A stretch of 22,560 nt of DNA from Bacteroidota bacterium (GTDB taxonomy: Bacteria > Bacteroidota > Bacteroidia > Sphingobacteriales > Sphingobacteriaceae): positions 1 to 22,560 of the forward strand of contig JABDEQ010000041.1 of the NCBI GenBank assembly GCA_013286985.1, written 5' to 3'. The translations under genes and the position numbers were made by a program. This document shows, one piece after another, positions 15,632-22,560 of the stretch (positions within the stretch are counted from its first letter, which is position 1; every line of letters begins with the position of its first letter). The notes beneath the pieces were generated by a model that worked only from the letters and a program-made list of their open reading frames with translations, ran no database searches and was not told the origin of the DNA.

Positions 15632-16612
15632 TCAATAAGATTTCATATTGCCGCAAGAGCAGGCACAATTAGGATCACTTATACCAAGTTTTTTCAGGAA
15701 ATACTGATAAAAGGCAATGCGATTATTCATACTGTACATATTTTCGCCTTTACCACATTCAACCTGCCCGTTAATGATATTAATGGTCATCCCGAAGCCG
15801 GGGTTACGTCCTGCGGCCTTATCTGTTGCATTAGGGACCCATTTGCCAATCATCACATCGTGTGCCGATGGTTTATGCGTTTGCGGAGTCATCCAGAAAT
15901 AGATGGCGGTTTTAAAAGCAACAACCGGATCTGTTTCTACCAATCCCGGATTATTTAACAATATTGTTTTGTTGCCAAAAATACAATCGGAGGCATACCC
16001 ATAATTACCGTTATAGCTGAGCTGCATTGGTCCGCGGCCATAATACTTTTTGCCAGCGACAGCCGGGTAAACGTCATTCGGAGCAACATATGGTAGTGAA
16101 GTATTATTCTCGTGAATAAACATCAAGCCATCATTGTATTTCCCATCTTCGCCATGGCGGGTTTCATGGGCAATATTGGCAAAAAAAGCAGCCAGTTCCT
16201 TTTTGTTGGTCTGCAAATCTTTTTCAGAGCAGAAATTGCCATAGTCTATCACATACGCGCTATCCGGCTTTTTTTTCGCCCAATCTTCATTCCAGTCTTC
16301 ATCCTGGCGCACAATAGTCATTTTTCCGGTACCTTTATCTTTACGGGTAAATTGGTATATAGATACCGCCCGCCTCACAACATTCACCTTTACCAGGCCC
16401 AGTTCCTTCACTGCTTTTATAAATGAAGCATAGGTATAAAACTTGTCTCTTAAAGGGAAAAGATCATTAAAAAGCTTTTCGGTTAAAAAAGTTGATATTT
16501 CAGTTTTTTGAGTGGGTGGCTTGTTACCATTGCTGCTACAATTTAAACTCAGCAGCAAAAAGAAACTAAACATAATGATATATGGGCGGCCCGGCAATAT
16601 GAAGTATTTCAT
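15632..16612 (-). CDS. GH19 chitinase-like lipoprotein
   Basis: GH19 enzymes cut chitin or related N-acetylglucosamine polymers, and some cut peptidoglycan. The 326-residue protein has a signal segment with a hydrophobic core (13-23) ending in SLNC; Cys 25 is the likely lipid attachment site, although Asn before it is unusual for a lipobox. The GH19 domain fills about 50-312: [10 protein letters not shown] at 58-67, the catalytic Glu 150 in AHET, a possible second acid Glu 168 (IHENN), [15 protein letters not shown] at 191-205, FWMTPQ at 239-244, and [17 protein letters not shown] at 271-287. The C-terminus is Cys-rich (CACSCG, 316-321). A surface-attached hydrolase for fungal or arthropod chitin is inferred. 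Lysozyme-like activity is the alternative. A TATTTTTG box lies 26 bp upstream. Confidence 0.9.
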   Translation of the reverse strand: MKYFILPGRPYIIMFSFFLLLSLNCSSNGNKPPTQKTEISTFLTEKLFNDLFPLRDKFYTYASFIKAVKELGLVKVNVVRRAVSIYQFTRKDKGTGKMTIVRQDEDWNEDWAKKKPDSAYVIDYGNFCSEKDLQTNKKELAAFFANIAHETRHGEDGKYNDGLMFIHENNTSLPYVAPNDVYPAVAGKKYYGRGPMQLSYNGNYGYASDCIFGNKTILLNNPGLVETDPVVAFKTAIYFWMTPQTHKPSAHDVMIGKWVPNATDKAAGRNPGFGMTINIINGQVECGKGENMYSMNNRIAFYQYFLKKLGISDPNCACSCGNMKSY

Positions 16613-16638
16613 TGATTTTACTAAATTAACATTTACAA

Positions 16639-16646
16639 CAAAAATA
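16639..16646 (-). promoter_or_regulatory. -7 box of the chitinase-like gene
   Basis: The minus strand reads TATTTTTG, an exact TAnnTTTG match, 26 bp before the ATG at 16612, leaving a leader of about 20 bases. The -33 region is unclear. Confidence 0.45.
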
Positions 16647-16764
16647 ATAACATTAAAACAGGCTTACTGTTTATGATTAAAAACTAAGTCGATATAAATA
16701 ATAAATCTGCTGTTAGTGGCTTAAATTCAAATCAAAATAATAAATTCGGCATAGTATAAATAAA

Positions 16765-17313
16765 ATGAAAATATATACCAAAACAGGCGATAAAGGTGTT
16801 ACCTCATTAATTGGCGGCACACGAGTAGCAAAATATCATATTCGCATTGAAAGTTATGGTACCGTTGACGAGTTGAACTCTTATATAGGGTTAATTGCCG
16901 ATCAGGATATTGCCCAGCACGATAAAGATGTGTTGAAGCAGATACAGGACAGGTTGTTTACCATAGGCTCGTCATTAGCCGCTGATCCGGAGAAGTCAAA
17001 AATGATTATTCCTGATCTTCACGTGGCTGACATAGAGCTTTTGGAGAAAGAAATGGATCTGGCGAATGAGAAATTACCTGAATTGCGTCATTTTATTTTA
17101 CCGGGAGGCAGTAATACCATTTCTTATTGCCATATTGCAAGGTGTGTATGCCGGAGGGCTGAAAGAATAACGGTGCAGCTTGCAGAAGAAAGTTTTGTTG
17201 AGGAGAAGGTTAATATTTATTTAAACAGGCTAAGTGATTACTTGTTTACTCTGGCCAGAAAAATTGCCTATGATGGAAAAATAGCTGAAAACCAATGGAT
17301 ACCACGTATTTGA
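16765..17313 (+). CDS. Cob(I)alamin adenosyltransferase, PduO type
   Basis: The enzyme transfers the adenosyl group of ATP to cob(I)alamin to make coenzyme B12. The 182-residue protein has the ATP-binding N-terminus YTKTGDKG at 4-11, GTVDELNSYIG at 32-42, the RCVCRRAER motif at 126-134 and NRLSDYLF at 154-161. All are hallmarks of the trimeric PduO/EutT-like family. No cobalamin riboswitch or other B12 gene is visible nearby, so it may serve salvage of imported corrinoids. TAAATTCG at 16741-16748 is a one-mismatch -7 box about 16 bp before the ATG. The DUF2795-like gene follows 90 bp later with its own promoter. The gene diverges from the chitinase-like gene. Confidence 0.95.
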   Translation: MKIYTKTGDKGVTSLIGGTRVAKYHIRIESYGTVDELNSYIGLIADQDIAQHDKDVLKQIQDRLFTIGSSLAADPEKSKMIIPDLHVADIELLEKEMDLANEKLPELRHFILPGGSNTISYCHIARCVCRRAERITVQLAEESFVEEKVNIYLNRLSDYLFTLARKIAYDGKIAENQWIPRI

Positions 17314-17331
17314 AAAAAATCAAAAAAAATA

Positions 17332-17374
17332 TTGATAATCAAATTAAAAATATTATACTTTTGCGAAAAAGTAT
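17332..17374 (+). promoter_or_regulatory. Promoter with an overlapping palindrome upstream of the DUF2795-like gene
   Basis: TTG (17332-17334), a 21-base spacer, then TACTTTTG (17356-17363) form the best Bacteroidetes-type promoter in the window. The -7 box lies inside a perfect 8-bp inverted repeat, ATACTTTT-GCGA-AAAAGTAT (17355-17374), that could be an operator or a hairpin at the start of the message. The leader to the ATG is about 35 bases. Confidence 0.65.
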
Positions 17375-17403
17375 ATTTACCGAGATAAAATAAATAATAG
17401 AAT

Positions 17404-17625
17404 ATGTATTGGACACTTGAACTGGCATCACACCTTGAAGATGCACCCTGGCCAGCAACAAAAGATGAATTGATTGATTATGCCATCCGCTCCGGAGCGC
17501 CTGTTGAAGTTATAGAAAACTTACAGGCATTGGAAGATGATGGTGAGCCATACGAGAACATTGAAGAAATATGGCCTGATTACCCTACAAAGGACGACTT
17601 CTTTTTTAACGAAGACGAATATTAA
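17404..17625 (+). CDS. Small acidic DUF2795-like protein
   Basis: The 73-residue protein MYWTLELASHLED... is very acidic, especially in its second half (EDDGEP, NEDEY at the end). The stretch PWPATKDELIDYAIRSGAP with VIENLQAL resembles the DUF2795 fold, a short helical domain of unknown function in many bacteria. Small proteins of this type are strongly conserved in Bacteroidetes. There are no Cys and no membrane segment, so it should be cytoplasmic. It has a convincing promoter of its own and a strong terminator directly after it, which makes it a single-gene unit, although read-through from the upstream adenosyltransferase gene is possible. No function can be given. Confidence 0.85.
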   Translation: MYWTLELASHLEDAPWPATKDELIDYAIRSGAPVEVIENLQALEDDGEPYENIEEIWPDYPTKDDFFFNEDEY

Positions 17626-17641
17626 AATCATACGGAATACT

Positions 17642-17670
17642 AAAAACCCTGTTTAAAACAGGGTTTTTTT
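17642..17670 (+). terminator. Strong factor-independent terminator
   Basis: AAAAACCCTGTT pairs with AACAGGGTTTTT around a three-base loop, and the T-run extends to 17670. It lies 17 bp past the stop of the small acidic protein gene. The A-rich left side makes it able to work on both strands. Confidence 0.9.
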
Positions 17671-17671
17671 G

Positions 17672-17690
17672 TTGGCACTCCCTTTTGGAA
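17672..17690 (+). promoter_or_regulatory. Possible sigma-54-like -24/-12 element
   Basis: TTGGCACT resembles the -24 half (TTGGCACG) of RpoN promoters. The -12 half is poor: TTGGA instead of TTGCA, one base too far away. It lies 52 bp before the small membrane protein gene and right after the terminator. Weak evidence only. Confidence 0.25.
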
Positions 17691-17741
17691 TGGTTTTAGA
17701 TATGATAGGAATAAATTATTATCAACTAAAACTTTACAAAA

Positions 17742-17891
17742 ATGAGAAGCTTACTTTATTTAATCGCCGTAATCCTTGTAATAGGATGGATCTTCGGAGC
17801 ATTTGTTTATCCCGTTGGAGGCGGCCTAATTCATATACTTTTAGTAATAGCTATAATAGCTATACTTTTAGGCATCATCAGAAGGGCATAG
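17742..17891 (+). CDS. Small two-helix membrane protein (lmo0937/DUF5670-like)
   Basis: A 49-residue open frame starts MRSLLYLIAVILVIGWIFGA and ends IIRRA. Two hydrophobic helices (about 3-20 and 29-45) are joined by a short YPVGGG turn, and the final Arg-Arg favours a cytoplasmic C-terminus. The layout and the WIFG...GGLIHILLVIAII pattern match the lmo0937-family/DUF5670 membrane proteins, which are common in Bacteroidetes and Firmicutes and often belong to stress regulons. That regulation is family knowledge and is not shown here. It lies between a strong terminator and a GTTCAC-type inverted repeat, so it is probably transcribed alone. The ATG at 17742 is the only sensible start. Confidence 0.85.
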   Translation: MRSLLYLIAVILVIGWIFGAFVYPVGGGLIHILLVIAIIAILLGIIRRA

Positions 17892-17912
17892 ATTTTTGAT
17901 TTATGGTATTTG

Positions 17913-17945
17913 GTTCACAGTGCACGGTTTAAAATTACTGTGAAC
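17913..17945. repeat. GTTCACAGT inverted repeat in a convergent gap
   Basis: GTTCACAGT (17913-17921) and ACTGTGAAC (17937-17945) are perfect complements around a 15-base loop. The element fills the gap between the small membrane protein gene and ispD, which converge, as the related element at 14885 does between another convergent pair. A bidirectional terminator role is possible. Confidence 0.6.
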
Positions 17946-17958
17946 TGTGGGCCAATCG

Positions 17959-18678
17959 CTATAAATTATTCAGCAATAATTCGGCTATAGCAATATCTTC
18001 AGGGAAGGTTATTTTAATATTACGGTAACTGCCGTCAATAAGGTTGATTTTTTCACCCATCTCTTCAACAACACTGGCATCATCAGTGAATTTTCCATCA
18101 TAGGCTTGTGCGTAAGCTTTTTTTATTTGTACCGATTGGAATGTTTGAGGTGTTTGAACCAGGTAAATCTCTTCGCGAAGTAAACATGCAGAAACACCAT
18201 CTCTTAATTGCCTGACAGAATCGCGACTTTTAACAGCCACCACGGCGTTTCCGTGCTCCAACGCATATTCGTACGATTTATCAATGATCTCTTTGCCTGT
18301 GAGAGGCCTTACAGCATCATGCACAGCTACCAGCGAATTTGTATTGTCAGGAATTAAATCCAGGCCGTTTTTTACTGAATGAAATCTGGTTTCGCCACCG
18401 TTTACTAACTGATGTGGGATACTGAAATGATGATCGGAGCAAAGTTGCTTCCAGTAATCATGGAAGTCTGCAGGAAGAACAATTATTGTTTCTGGTTTGG
18501 CGTCAGTATAATGGAATGCTTCAATAGTATGCATCAACACAGGTTTACCATTTAGCAACAGAAATTGCTTGGGAACAGTAGACTGCATCCTGCTGCCTGA
18601 TCCGCCGGCTACAATAATAACGTAATTGTTTTGGGGTATGGGATGTGAGAGATAAGATATGAGATTAAGTGTGTCCAT
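17959..18678 (-). CDS. ispD: 2-C-methyl-D-erythritol 4-phosphate cytidylyltransferase
   Basis: IspD attaches CMP to methylerythritol phosphate in the non-mevalonate isoprenoid pathway. From the ATG at 18678 the protein has 239 residues. The nucleotide-binding loop is VAGGSGSRM at 23-31, followed by PKQF at 36-39; HDAVRPL at 120-126 and TDDASVVE near the C-terminus are also family motifs. Relatives start just before YVIIVAGGSG. Here 15-18 extra residues precede it, and residues 4-14 (LNLISYLSHPI) are encoded by a GAGATATGAG-type repeat. A GTG at 18696 would add six more residues and is less likely. The gene follows queA on the same strand across a gap filled with the same repeat. The start is uncertain; the identity is not. 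Confidence 0.95.
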   Translation of the reverse strand: MDTLNLISYLSHPIPQNNYVIIVAGGSGSRMQSTVPKQFLLLNGKPVLMHTIEAFHYTDAKPETIIVLPADFHDYWKQLCSDHHFSIPHQLVNGGETRFHSVKNGLDLIPDNTNSLVAVHDAVRPLTGKEIIDKSYEYALEHGNAVVAVKSRDSVRQLRDGVSACLLREEIYLVQTPQTFQSVQIKKAYAQAYDGKFTDDASVVEEMGEKINLIDGSYRNIKITFPEDIAIAELLLNNL

Positions 18679-18757
18679 TATTTTAGTTGCAGGCACTAAG
18701 TTATAAATTTGAGATACGAGTTAGTCTCATATCTCAAATCTAGTATCTCACATCTTA
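18641..18757. repeat. GAGATA/TATCTC-type repeat cluster between queA and ispD
   Basis: Units such as GATGTGAGA and ATATGAGATT (about 18644-18667) recur in inverted form as CTCATATCTC and GTATCTCACATC (18726-18753). A tight hairpin, TTTGAGATACGAG (18708-18720) with CTCATATCTCAAA (18726-18738), pairs over 13 bases with one G:T. The left units lie inside the 5' end of ispD. Similar tracts are, to my knowledge, dispersed in Sphingobacteriaceae genomes. Confidence 0.65.
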
Positions 18758-18759
18758 AA

Positions 18760-19809
18760 TTAAATAATCAGCATGGCATCGCCATAGCTATAAAAGCGAT
18801 ATTTTTCTTTAACGGCAACTTCATAGGCATTCATTACATGCTCATATCCACCAAATGCACATATCATCATCAACAAAGTTGACTCAGGCGTGTGGAAATT
18901 GGTAATCATTGAGTTGGCAATGCTAAAATCATAAGGTGGGAATATGAATTTGCTTGTCCAGTCGTTAGCCGGTTTCAATGTTTTATTGGCTGATACGGCC
19001 GATTCGATAGCACGCATTGAGGTAGTACCAACAGCACAAATTCTTTTCTTACGTTCAATGGCCCTGTTTACAATATTCGCCTGTTTTTCTTCAATTATAA
19101 ACTGCTCCGAATCCATTTTATGTTTGGTAAGATCTTCCACCTCAACCGGACGGAAAGTTCCTAAACCTACGTGTAAGGTAACCTCAGCAAATTCAACACC
19201 CTTTAATTCAAGGCGTTTCATTAATTCGCGGCTAAAGTGCAAGCCGGCAGTAGGAGCGGCAACAGCACCTTCGTGTTTTGCGAAAATAGTTTGGTAACGA
19301 TCTTTATCTTCGGCTGTAGCTTTGCGTTTTATGTATTTAGGCAGTGGTGTTTCACCAAGGATTTCCACATTACGGCGGAATTCCTCGTCAGTACCGTCAA
19401 ACAAAAAACGGATGGTACGACCGCGCGAAGTAGTATTATCCACAACTTCGGCAATCAATAAATCATCATCACCAAAGTAAAGTTTGTTACCAACGCGGAT
19501 TTTACGTGCAGGGTCAACTAAAACGTCCCACAATCTTAATTCTTTATTTAATTCTCTTAATAAAAAAACTTCAATCGTAGCGCCTGTTTTTTCTTTGTTA
19601 CCGTACATGCGCGCAGGGAATACTTTGGTGTTGTTAAGGATCATGACGTCCTTATCGTCAAAATAATCCAATACGTCTTTAAATATTTTATGCTCAATTT
19701 TACCCGAATCGCGGTGCAACACCATTAATCGCGACTCATCGCGGGTGTTGGCAGGTGTGTGGGCTATAAGTGAATCGGGCAGGTTGAATTTAAATTGAGA
19801 TAATTTCAT
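18760..19809 (-). CDS. queA: tRNA preQ1(34) S-adenosylmethionine ribosyltransferase-isomerase
   Basis: QueA builds epoxyqueuosine on the wobble base of GUN-anticodon tRNAs, using the ribosyl part of S-adenosylmethionine. The 349-residue length is standard. Landmarks are [12 protein letters not shown] at 59-70, [14 protein letters not shown] at 180-193, [13 protein letters not shown] at 210-222, [10 protein letters not shown] at 261-270 and [13 protein letters not shown] at 303-315. The ATG at 19809 opens directly into the family N-terminus [11 protein letters not shown]. An exact -7 box lies 27 bp upstream on the minus strand. No preQ1 riboswitch is apparent in the short leader. The gene is followed by ispD after a repeat-filled gap, probably on the same message. 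Confidence 0.97.
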   Translation of the reverse strand: MKLSQFKFNLPDSLIAHTPANTRDESRLMVLHRDSGKIEHKIFKDVLDYFDDKDVMILNNTKVFPARMYGNKEKTGATIEVFLLRELNKELRLWDVLVDPARKIRVGNKLYFGDDDLLIAEVVDNTTSRGRTIRFLFDGTDEEFRRNVEILGETPLPKYIKRKATAEDKDRYQTIFAKHEGAVAAPTAGLHFSRELMKRLELKGVEFAEVTLHVGLGTFRPVEVEDLTKHKMDSEQFIIEEKQANIVNRAIERKKRICAVGTTSMRAIESAVSANKTLKPANDWTSKFIFPPYDFSIANSMITNFHTPESTLLMMICAFGGYEHVMNAYEVAVKEKYRFYSYGDAMLII

Positions 19810-19836
19810 GCTTAATTATATGAATTTTCAAGGGCG

Positions 19837-19844
19837 CAAATGTA
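19837..19844 (-). promoter_or_regulatory. -7 box of queA
   Basis: The minus strand reads TACATTTG, an exact TAnnTTTG match, 27 bp before the ATG, giving a leader of about 20 bases. Long T/A runs lie just upstream, where the -33 element is not clear. Confidence 0.55.
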
Positions 19845-20053
19845 AGGTTTTTTTTAGTATTTTCACCGTTTTTTTTTTCTGCTTCAGGGCTTAATTGGTT
19901 GTTTTGGTGTTTACTCTAACACTTGATTTTAAATATAGTTTTAAATAACAAAATAAATGTAACTTAAATGCCGTGGCGTAGTCTAAAATTATAGTCGCCA
20001 TAGCCTCAAGCTGGATATCGGTAGATAGTAATCTAAAAAAGAAATCATAACAG

Positions 20054-21301
20054 ATGATATTTTTAAAACTTTTGCGGGAAAGCTTCTTATTCGCCTATGA
20101 TTCCTTACGTCAGAATAAGCTACGTACATTTCTCTCGTTGTTAGGCGTAACCATAGGTATATTTACTATCATATCGGTTTTTTCGGCTGTTGATACCTTG
20201 CGTAATAACCTGCAGCAAAGTGTAAATAAGTTGGGGAGCAATAGTATTTATATACAGAAATGGCCATGGGGCGGGGGAGATGAATACCCATGGTGGAAAT
20301 ACATGCAGCGCCCTGTGCCTAAATTAAAAGACTTTTATGAGCTGCAAAAACGTAGTCAAACGGCTTTTGCAATTTCTTATGAAATTAGTATAGATAACCG
20401 GATTGTTAAATATAAGAGCAACACGGTAGAAGGCGCTGAAATTGACGCTGCTTCTCAGGATCACGATAAAACATGGAATTTCGATTTTGAGGATGGCAGA
20501 TATTTTACCGACCTTGAATCGCGTTCAGGTAGTCCGGTAACGGTAATTGGTTATGATATAGCTCAAAATTTATTTCCGGATGGTGGTGCCGTTGGCAAGC
20601 AGCTGAAAATAATGGGCCGCTATGTTACCGTAATAGGTGTTTTTAAAAAGGAAGGAAACGATATATTAGGTATATCTGACGATAAAGAGATTCTATTACC
20701 GCTCAATTTTGCAAAAAATGTAATCGACATACAAAATGAAAACTATGGCCCGCAGATAGTTGTACGCGGTAAGGCAGGAATAACCGATGTTGATGTAGAA
20801 AGTGAGCTAAGGGGCCTAATGCGGTCTATCCGCCGTTTAAGGCCCGGCGAAGATGATAACTTTGCATTAAACAAAACCAGTATACTCTCTAATCAATTAG
20901 ATGTTGTATTTGGTGTATTGCATACTGTTGGGTTGATAATTGGTTTGTTTTCTATTTTGGTTGGAGGGTTCGGTATCGCCAACATTATGTTTGTATCAGT
21001 TAAAGAGCGTACCAATATTATAGGCATCCAGAAATCTCTTGGAGCCAAAAGCTATTTTATTTTATTGCAATTTTTAATTGAGGCTGTTATTTTATGCTTA
21101 ATGGGTGGTATAATTGGTTTGGCAATGGTTTATGGCGCAACGGCGCTTGTTAAAGCTGCCGCAGATATACAAGTGGTATTAGATATAAAAAATATCATGA
21201 TAGGCATAGGCACCTCAATAACCATTGGCGTTATTTCGGGCATTATTCCTGCCTATTTTGCGGCCAGTCTTGATCCGGTTGAAGCGATACGATCTAATTG
21301 A
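20054..21301 (+). CDS. MacB/FtsX-type ABC transporter permease
   Basis: The 415-residue inner-membrane protein has the four-helix layout of the MacB/LolCE superfamily. A first helix at about 26-46 (FLSLLGVTIGIFTIISV) is followed by a periplasmic MacB_PCD domain (about 47-280). Three C-terminal helices (about 288-312, 336-362 and 380-403) form the FtsX domain. NIMFVSVKERTNIIGIQKSLGA at 310-331 and the ending SLDPVEAIRSN are strong family marks. It lacks an ATPase domain and needs a separate one; the LolD-type ATPase at 14136-14867 is a candidate. A Trp-rich stretch (KWPWGG...YPWWKYM, 69-84) lies in the periplasmic part. The cargo is unknown. It has 244 bp of noncoding DNA upstream and converges with the kinase gene, with six bases between the stops. 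Confidence 0.92.
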   Translation: MIFLKLLRESFLFAYDSLRQNKLRTFLSLLGVTIGIFTIISVFSAVDTLRNNLQQSVNKLGSNSIYIQKWPWGGGDEYPWWKYMQRPVPKLKDFYELQKRSQTAFAISYEISIDNRIVKYKSNTVEGAEIDAASQDHDKTWNFDFEDGRYFTDLESRSGSPVTVIGYDIAQNLFPDGGAVGKQLKIMGRYVTVIGVFKKEGNDILGISDDKEILLPLNFAKNVIDIQNENYGPQIVVRGKAGITDVDVESELRGLMRSIRRLRPGEDDNFALNKTSILSNQLDVVFGVLHTVGLIIGLFSILVGGFGIANIMFVSVKERTNIIGIQKSLGAKSYFILLQFLIEAVILCLMGGIIGLAMVYGATALVKAAADIQVVLDIKNIMIGIGTSITIGVISGIIPAYFAASLDPVEAIRSN

Positions 21302-21307
21302 GCAGGC

Positions 21308-22560
21308 TTAGTTTATTTGATTTTCGGCCGAAACCGCGGGATTGTAATGTTTAGCTATTTTTTCGAATAACACTGTTGGTAAAAATGGCTTTGTCAAATA
21401 GTCGCACATGCCGGCGGTGAAAGCCTTGTTATACGTCTCGGGCATTGCATCGGCCGTTAATGCAATAACAGGAATATTAGGATTGCTTTGTTTGATAATG
21501 ACTGTTGCCTCAAACCCATCCATTACCGGCATTTGCAAATCCATTAATATAAGGTCGTAGTTATTTTTCTCAGCCATTTCTATTGCGAGGATACCACTAA
21601 TGGCTTCATCAACCTGTGCCTGCCATTTTTTTAGAAATTTCGATGCGATCAGCAAATTCATCTTATTATCGTCAACAATTAACACCCGCATACCGGATAG
21701 GTCGGTATTTAGCGGAGCAGATATTGAAGGTAATAACTGGCTATCTTTTGTTTGCTCATGCATCGCAATGTCAAATGATATTGAGAACGTAAACTGTGTT
21801 CCCTGGCCGGGTTCACTAATAACTGCAATGGCACTATCATGTAATTCTATAAGCCGTTTTGTAATGGCAAGCCCTAAACCGGTACCACCATAATTATTAT
21901 CAGGCATTTGCGTTTCCTGTTCAAATGGATCAAATATGATGGCTAGGTTTTCGGCTGCAATGCCGATACCTGTGTCAGTTACAGTAAATTTGATACTAAC
22001 GTTATTGCCAGCCAATGCCTCGTTGTCAAGCCTGATGGTTACTTTGCCATTATGTGTGAATTTAATGGCATTACTGATCAAATTATTTAGCACCTGTCCT
22101 AAGCGAACCTGATCGCCGTTTAAATAGCCTGGAATGGTATTGTCAATAATTAAATCGATATGTAGCCCTTTTTCAGAAGCTTTTGGGAAAAATGATTGTT
22201 TTATTTGTTGTACCAGATGATAAATATTGAAAGGCATTTTATTAAGCTCTAATTTGCCTGCTTCAATTTTATTGTAATCTAAAATATCGTTTATAATGGC
22301 CAAAAGATTTTCTCCCGAAAACTTTAGTGTATTCAGATATTCCAGTTGTTCGGGTTTTGGATCTTCTATCAATAACAAATTGGTTGTTCCAATAACGGCA
22401 TTCATCGGCGTCCTTATCTCATGACTCATTGTAGACAGGAATTCCGATTTAAATTTTGATGATCTCTCAGCTTCTTCTTTGGCTGATATTAGCTCCCTGG
22501 TGGCTTTTTCGCGTTCCGTTACATCTTCACCGATACCCGTGACCTCTTTTATTTTTCCGT
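21308..22560 (-). CDS. Hybrid sensor histidine kinase, 5' end beyond the window
   Basis: The visible C-terminal 417 codons hold a complete hybrid kinase core. The frame is open to the window edge, so the ATG at 22429 is an internal Met. Its first residues, GKIKEVTGIGEDVTEREKA, are the end of a PAS/PAC sensor domain, followed by a short coiled coil. Numbered from the Met at 22429, the phospho-acceptor is His 3 (SHEIRTP), the N-box is NNLISNAIKFT (115-125), G1 is DTGIGI (152-157), and G2 is GGTGLGLAI (181-189). A receiver domain at about 247-362 has the DD pair 253-254, phospho-acceptor Asp 297 (LMDLQMP), Thr 325 and Lys 347. No output domain follows, so signalling must pass to a separate partner. 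The ligand is unknown. It converges with the permease gene, six bases apart. Confidence 0.93.
   Translation of the reverse strand, partial: GKIKEVTGIGEDVTEREKATRELISAKEEAERSSKFKSEFLSTMSHEIRTPMNAVIGTTNLLLIEDPKPEQLEYLNTLKFSGENLLAIINDILDYNKIEAGKLELNKMPFNIYHLVQQIKQSFFPKASEKGLHIDLIIDNTIPGYLNGDQVRLGQVLNNLISNAIKFTHNGKVTIRLDNEALAGNNVSIKFTVTDTGIGIAAENLAIIFDPFEQETQMPDNNYGGTGLGLAITKRLIELHDSAIAVISEPGQGTQFTFSISFDIAMHEQTKDSQLLPSISAPLNTDLSGMRVLIVDDNKMNLLIASKFLKKWQAQVDEAISGILAIEMAEKNNYDLILMDLQMPVMDGFEATVIIKQSNPNIPVIALTADAMPETYNKAFTAGMCDYLTKPFLPTVLFEKIAKHYNPAVSAENQIN

Noticed and set aside
15602..16426. Plus-strand open frames opposite the chitinase-like gene
   Set aside because: They are antisense to GH19 motifs, with no promoter or family signal of their own.
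16613..16764. Cobalamin riboswitch before the adenosyltransferase gene
   Set aside because: The gap is short and AT-rich, and I see no B12-box-like conserved block.
1..22560. tRNA, rRNA, prophage or insertion sequence
   Set aside because: No cloverleaf, rRNA-like stretch, integrase or transposase motif was seen on either strand.

Overview
The window reads as a stretch of chromosome from a Bacteroidetes bacterium, most likely of the Sphingobacteriaceae (Mucilaginibacter/Pedobacter type). The signs are moderate-to-low GC, weak or absent Shine-Dalgarno sequences, several TAnnTTTG -7 promoter boxes, a Rho with a long acidic insert, the gene families present, and short palindromic intergenic repeats (CTCCCC-, GAGATA- and GTTCAC-type). 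The genus is inferred, not proven. Almost every gene is housekeeping. I see no phage, transposase, CRISPR array, tRNA or rRNA.

Left edge (1-780): a scrambled locus. A 3' part of pssA (phosphatidylserine synthase), itself internally deleted and frameshifted, is followed 11 bp later by the first ~29 codons of purS. It then runs, through a short microhomology, into the first 19 codons of pssA on the opposite strand. A 15-bp AT-rich hairpin and then rho follow. This is either a real inversion or a chimeric assembly/amplification product.

Middle left (784-12177): rho and pyrF diverge across a 409-bp gap. pyrF converges with a DnaQ-exonuclease/UvrC-like fusion gene. A long minus-strand run then follows, in transcription order trpS, deoxynucleoside kinase, kdsB, a secreted hypothetical, pyrG and yidC, ending at a clear terminator at about 5118-5152. 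pyrG has an apparent +1 slip in a run of seven T/A near its 3' end, which removes the glutaminase His and Glu.

Middle right (12178-14867): a very short divergent promoter region separates trpS from two tandem paralogous PlsC-type acyltransferases. These are followed by gatC (overlapping by ATGA) and a LolD/MacB-type ABC ATPase.

Right (14868-22560): an unrecognised cytoplasmic protein, a GH19 chitinase-like lipoprotein, a PduO-type cobalamin adenosyltransferase with a DUF2795-like small protein, a 49-residue membrane protein, ispD, queA, a MacB-type ABC permease, and a hybrid histidine kinase that runs off the right edge.

The genes serve nucleotide synthesis (pyrF, pyrG, dNK, purS), envelope synthesis (kdsB, plsC x2, pssA, ispD), membrane protein insertion (yidC), translation and tRNA modification (trpS, gatC, queA), and transcription termination (rho). 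I found no convincing new multi-gene system. The main points of interest are the pssA/purS rearrangement, the pyrG frameshift, and two nucleotidyltransferases (KdsB, IspD) whose N-termini appear to be encoded by intergenic repeats.
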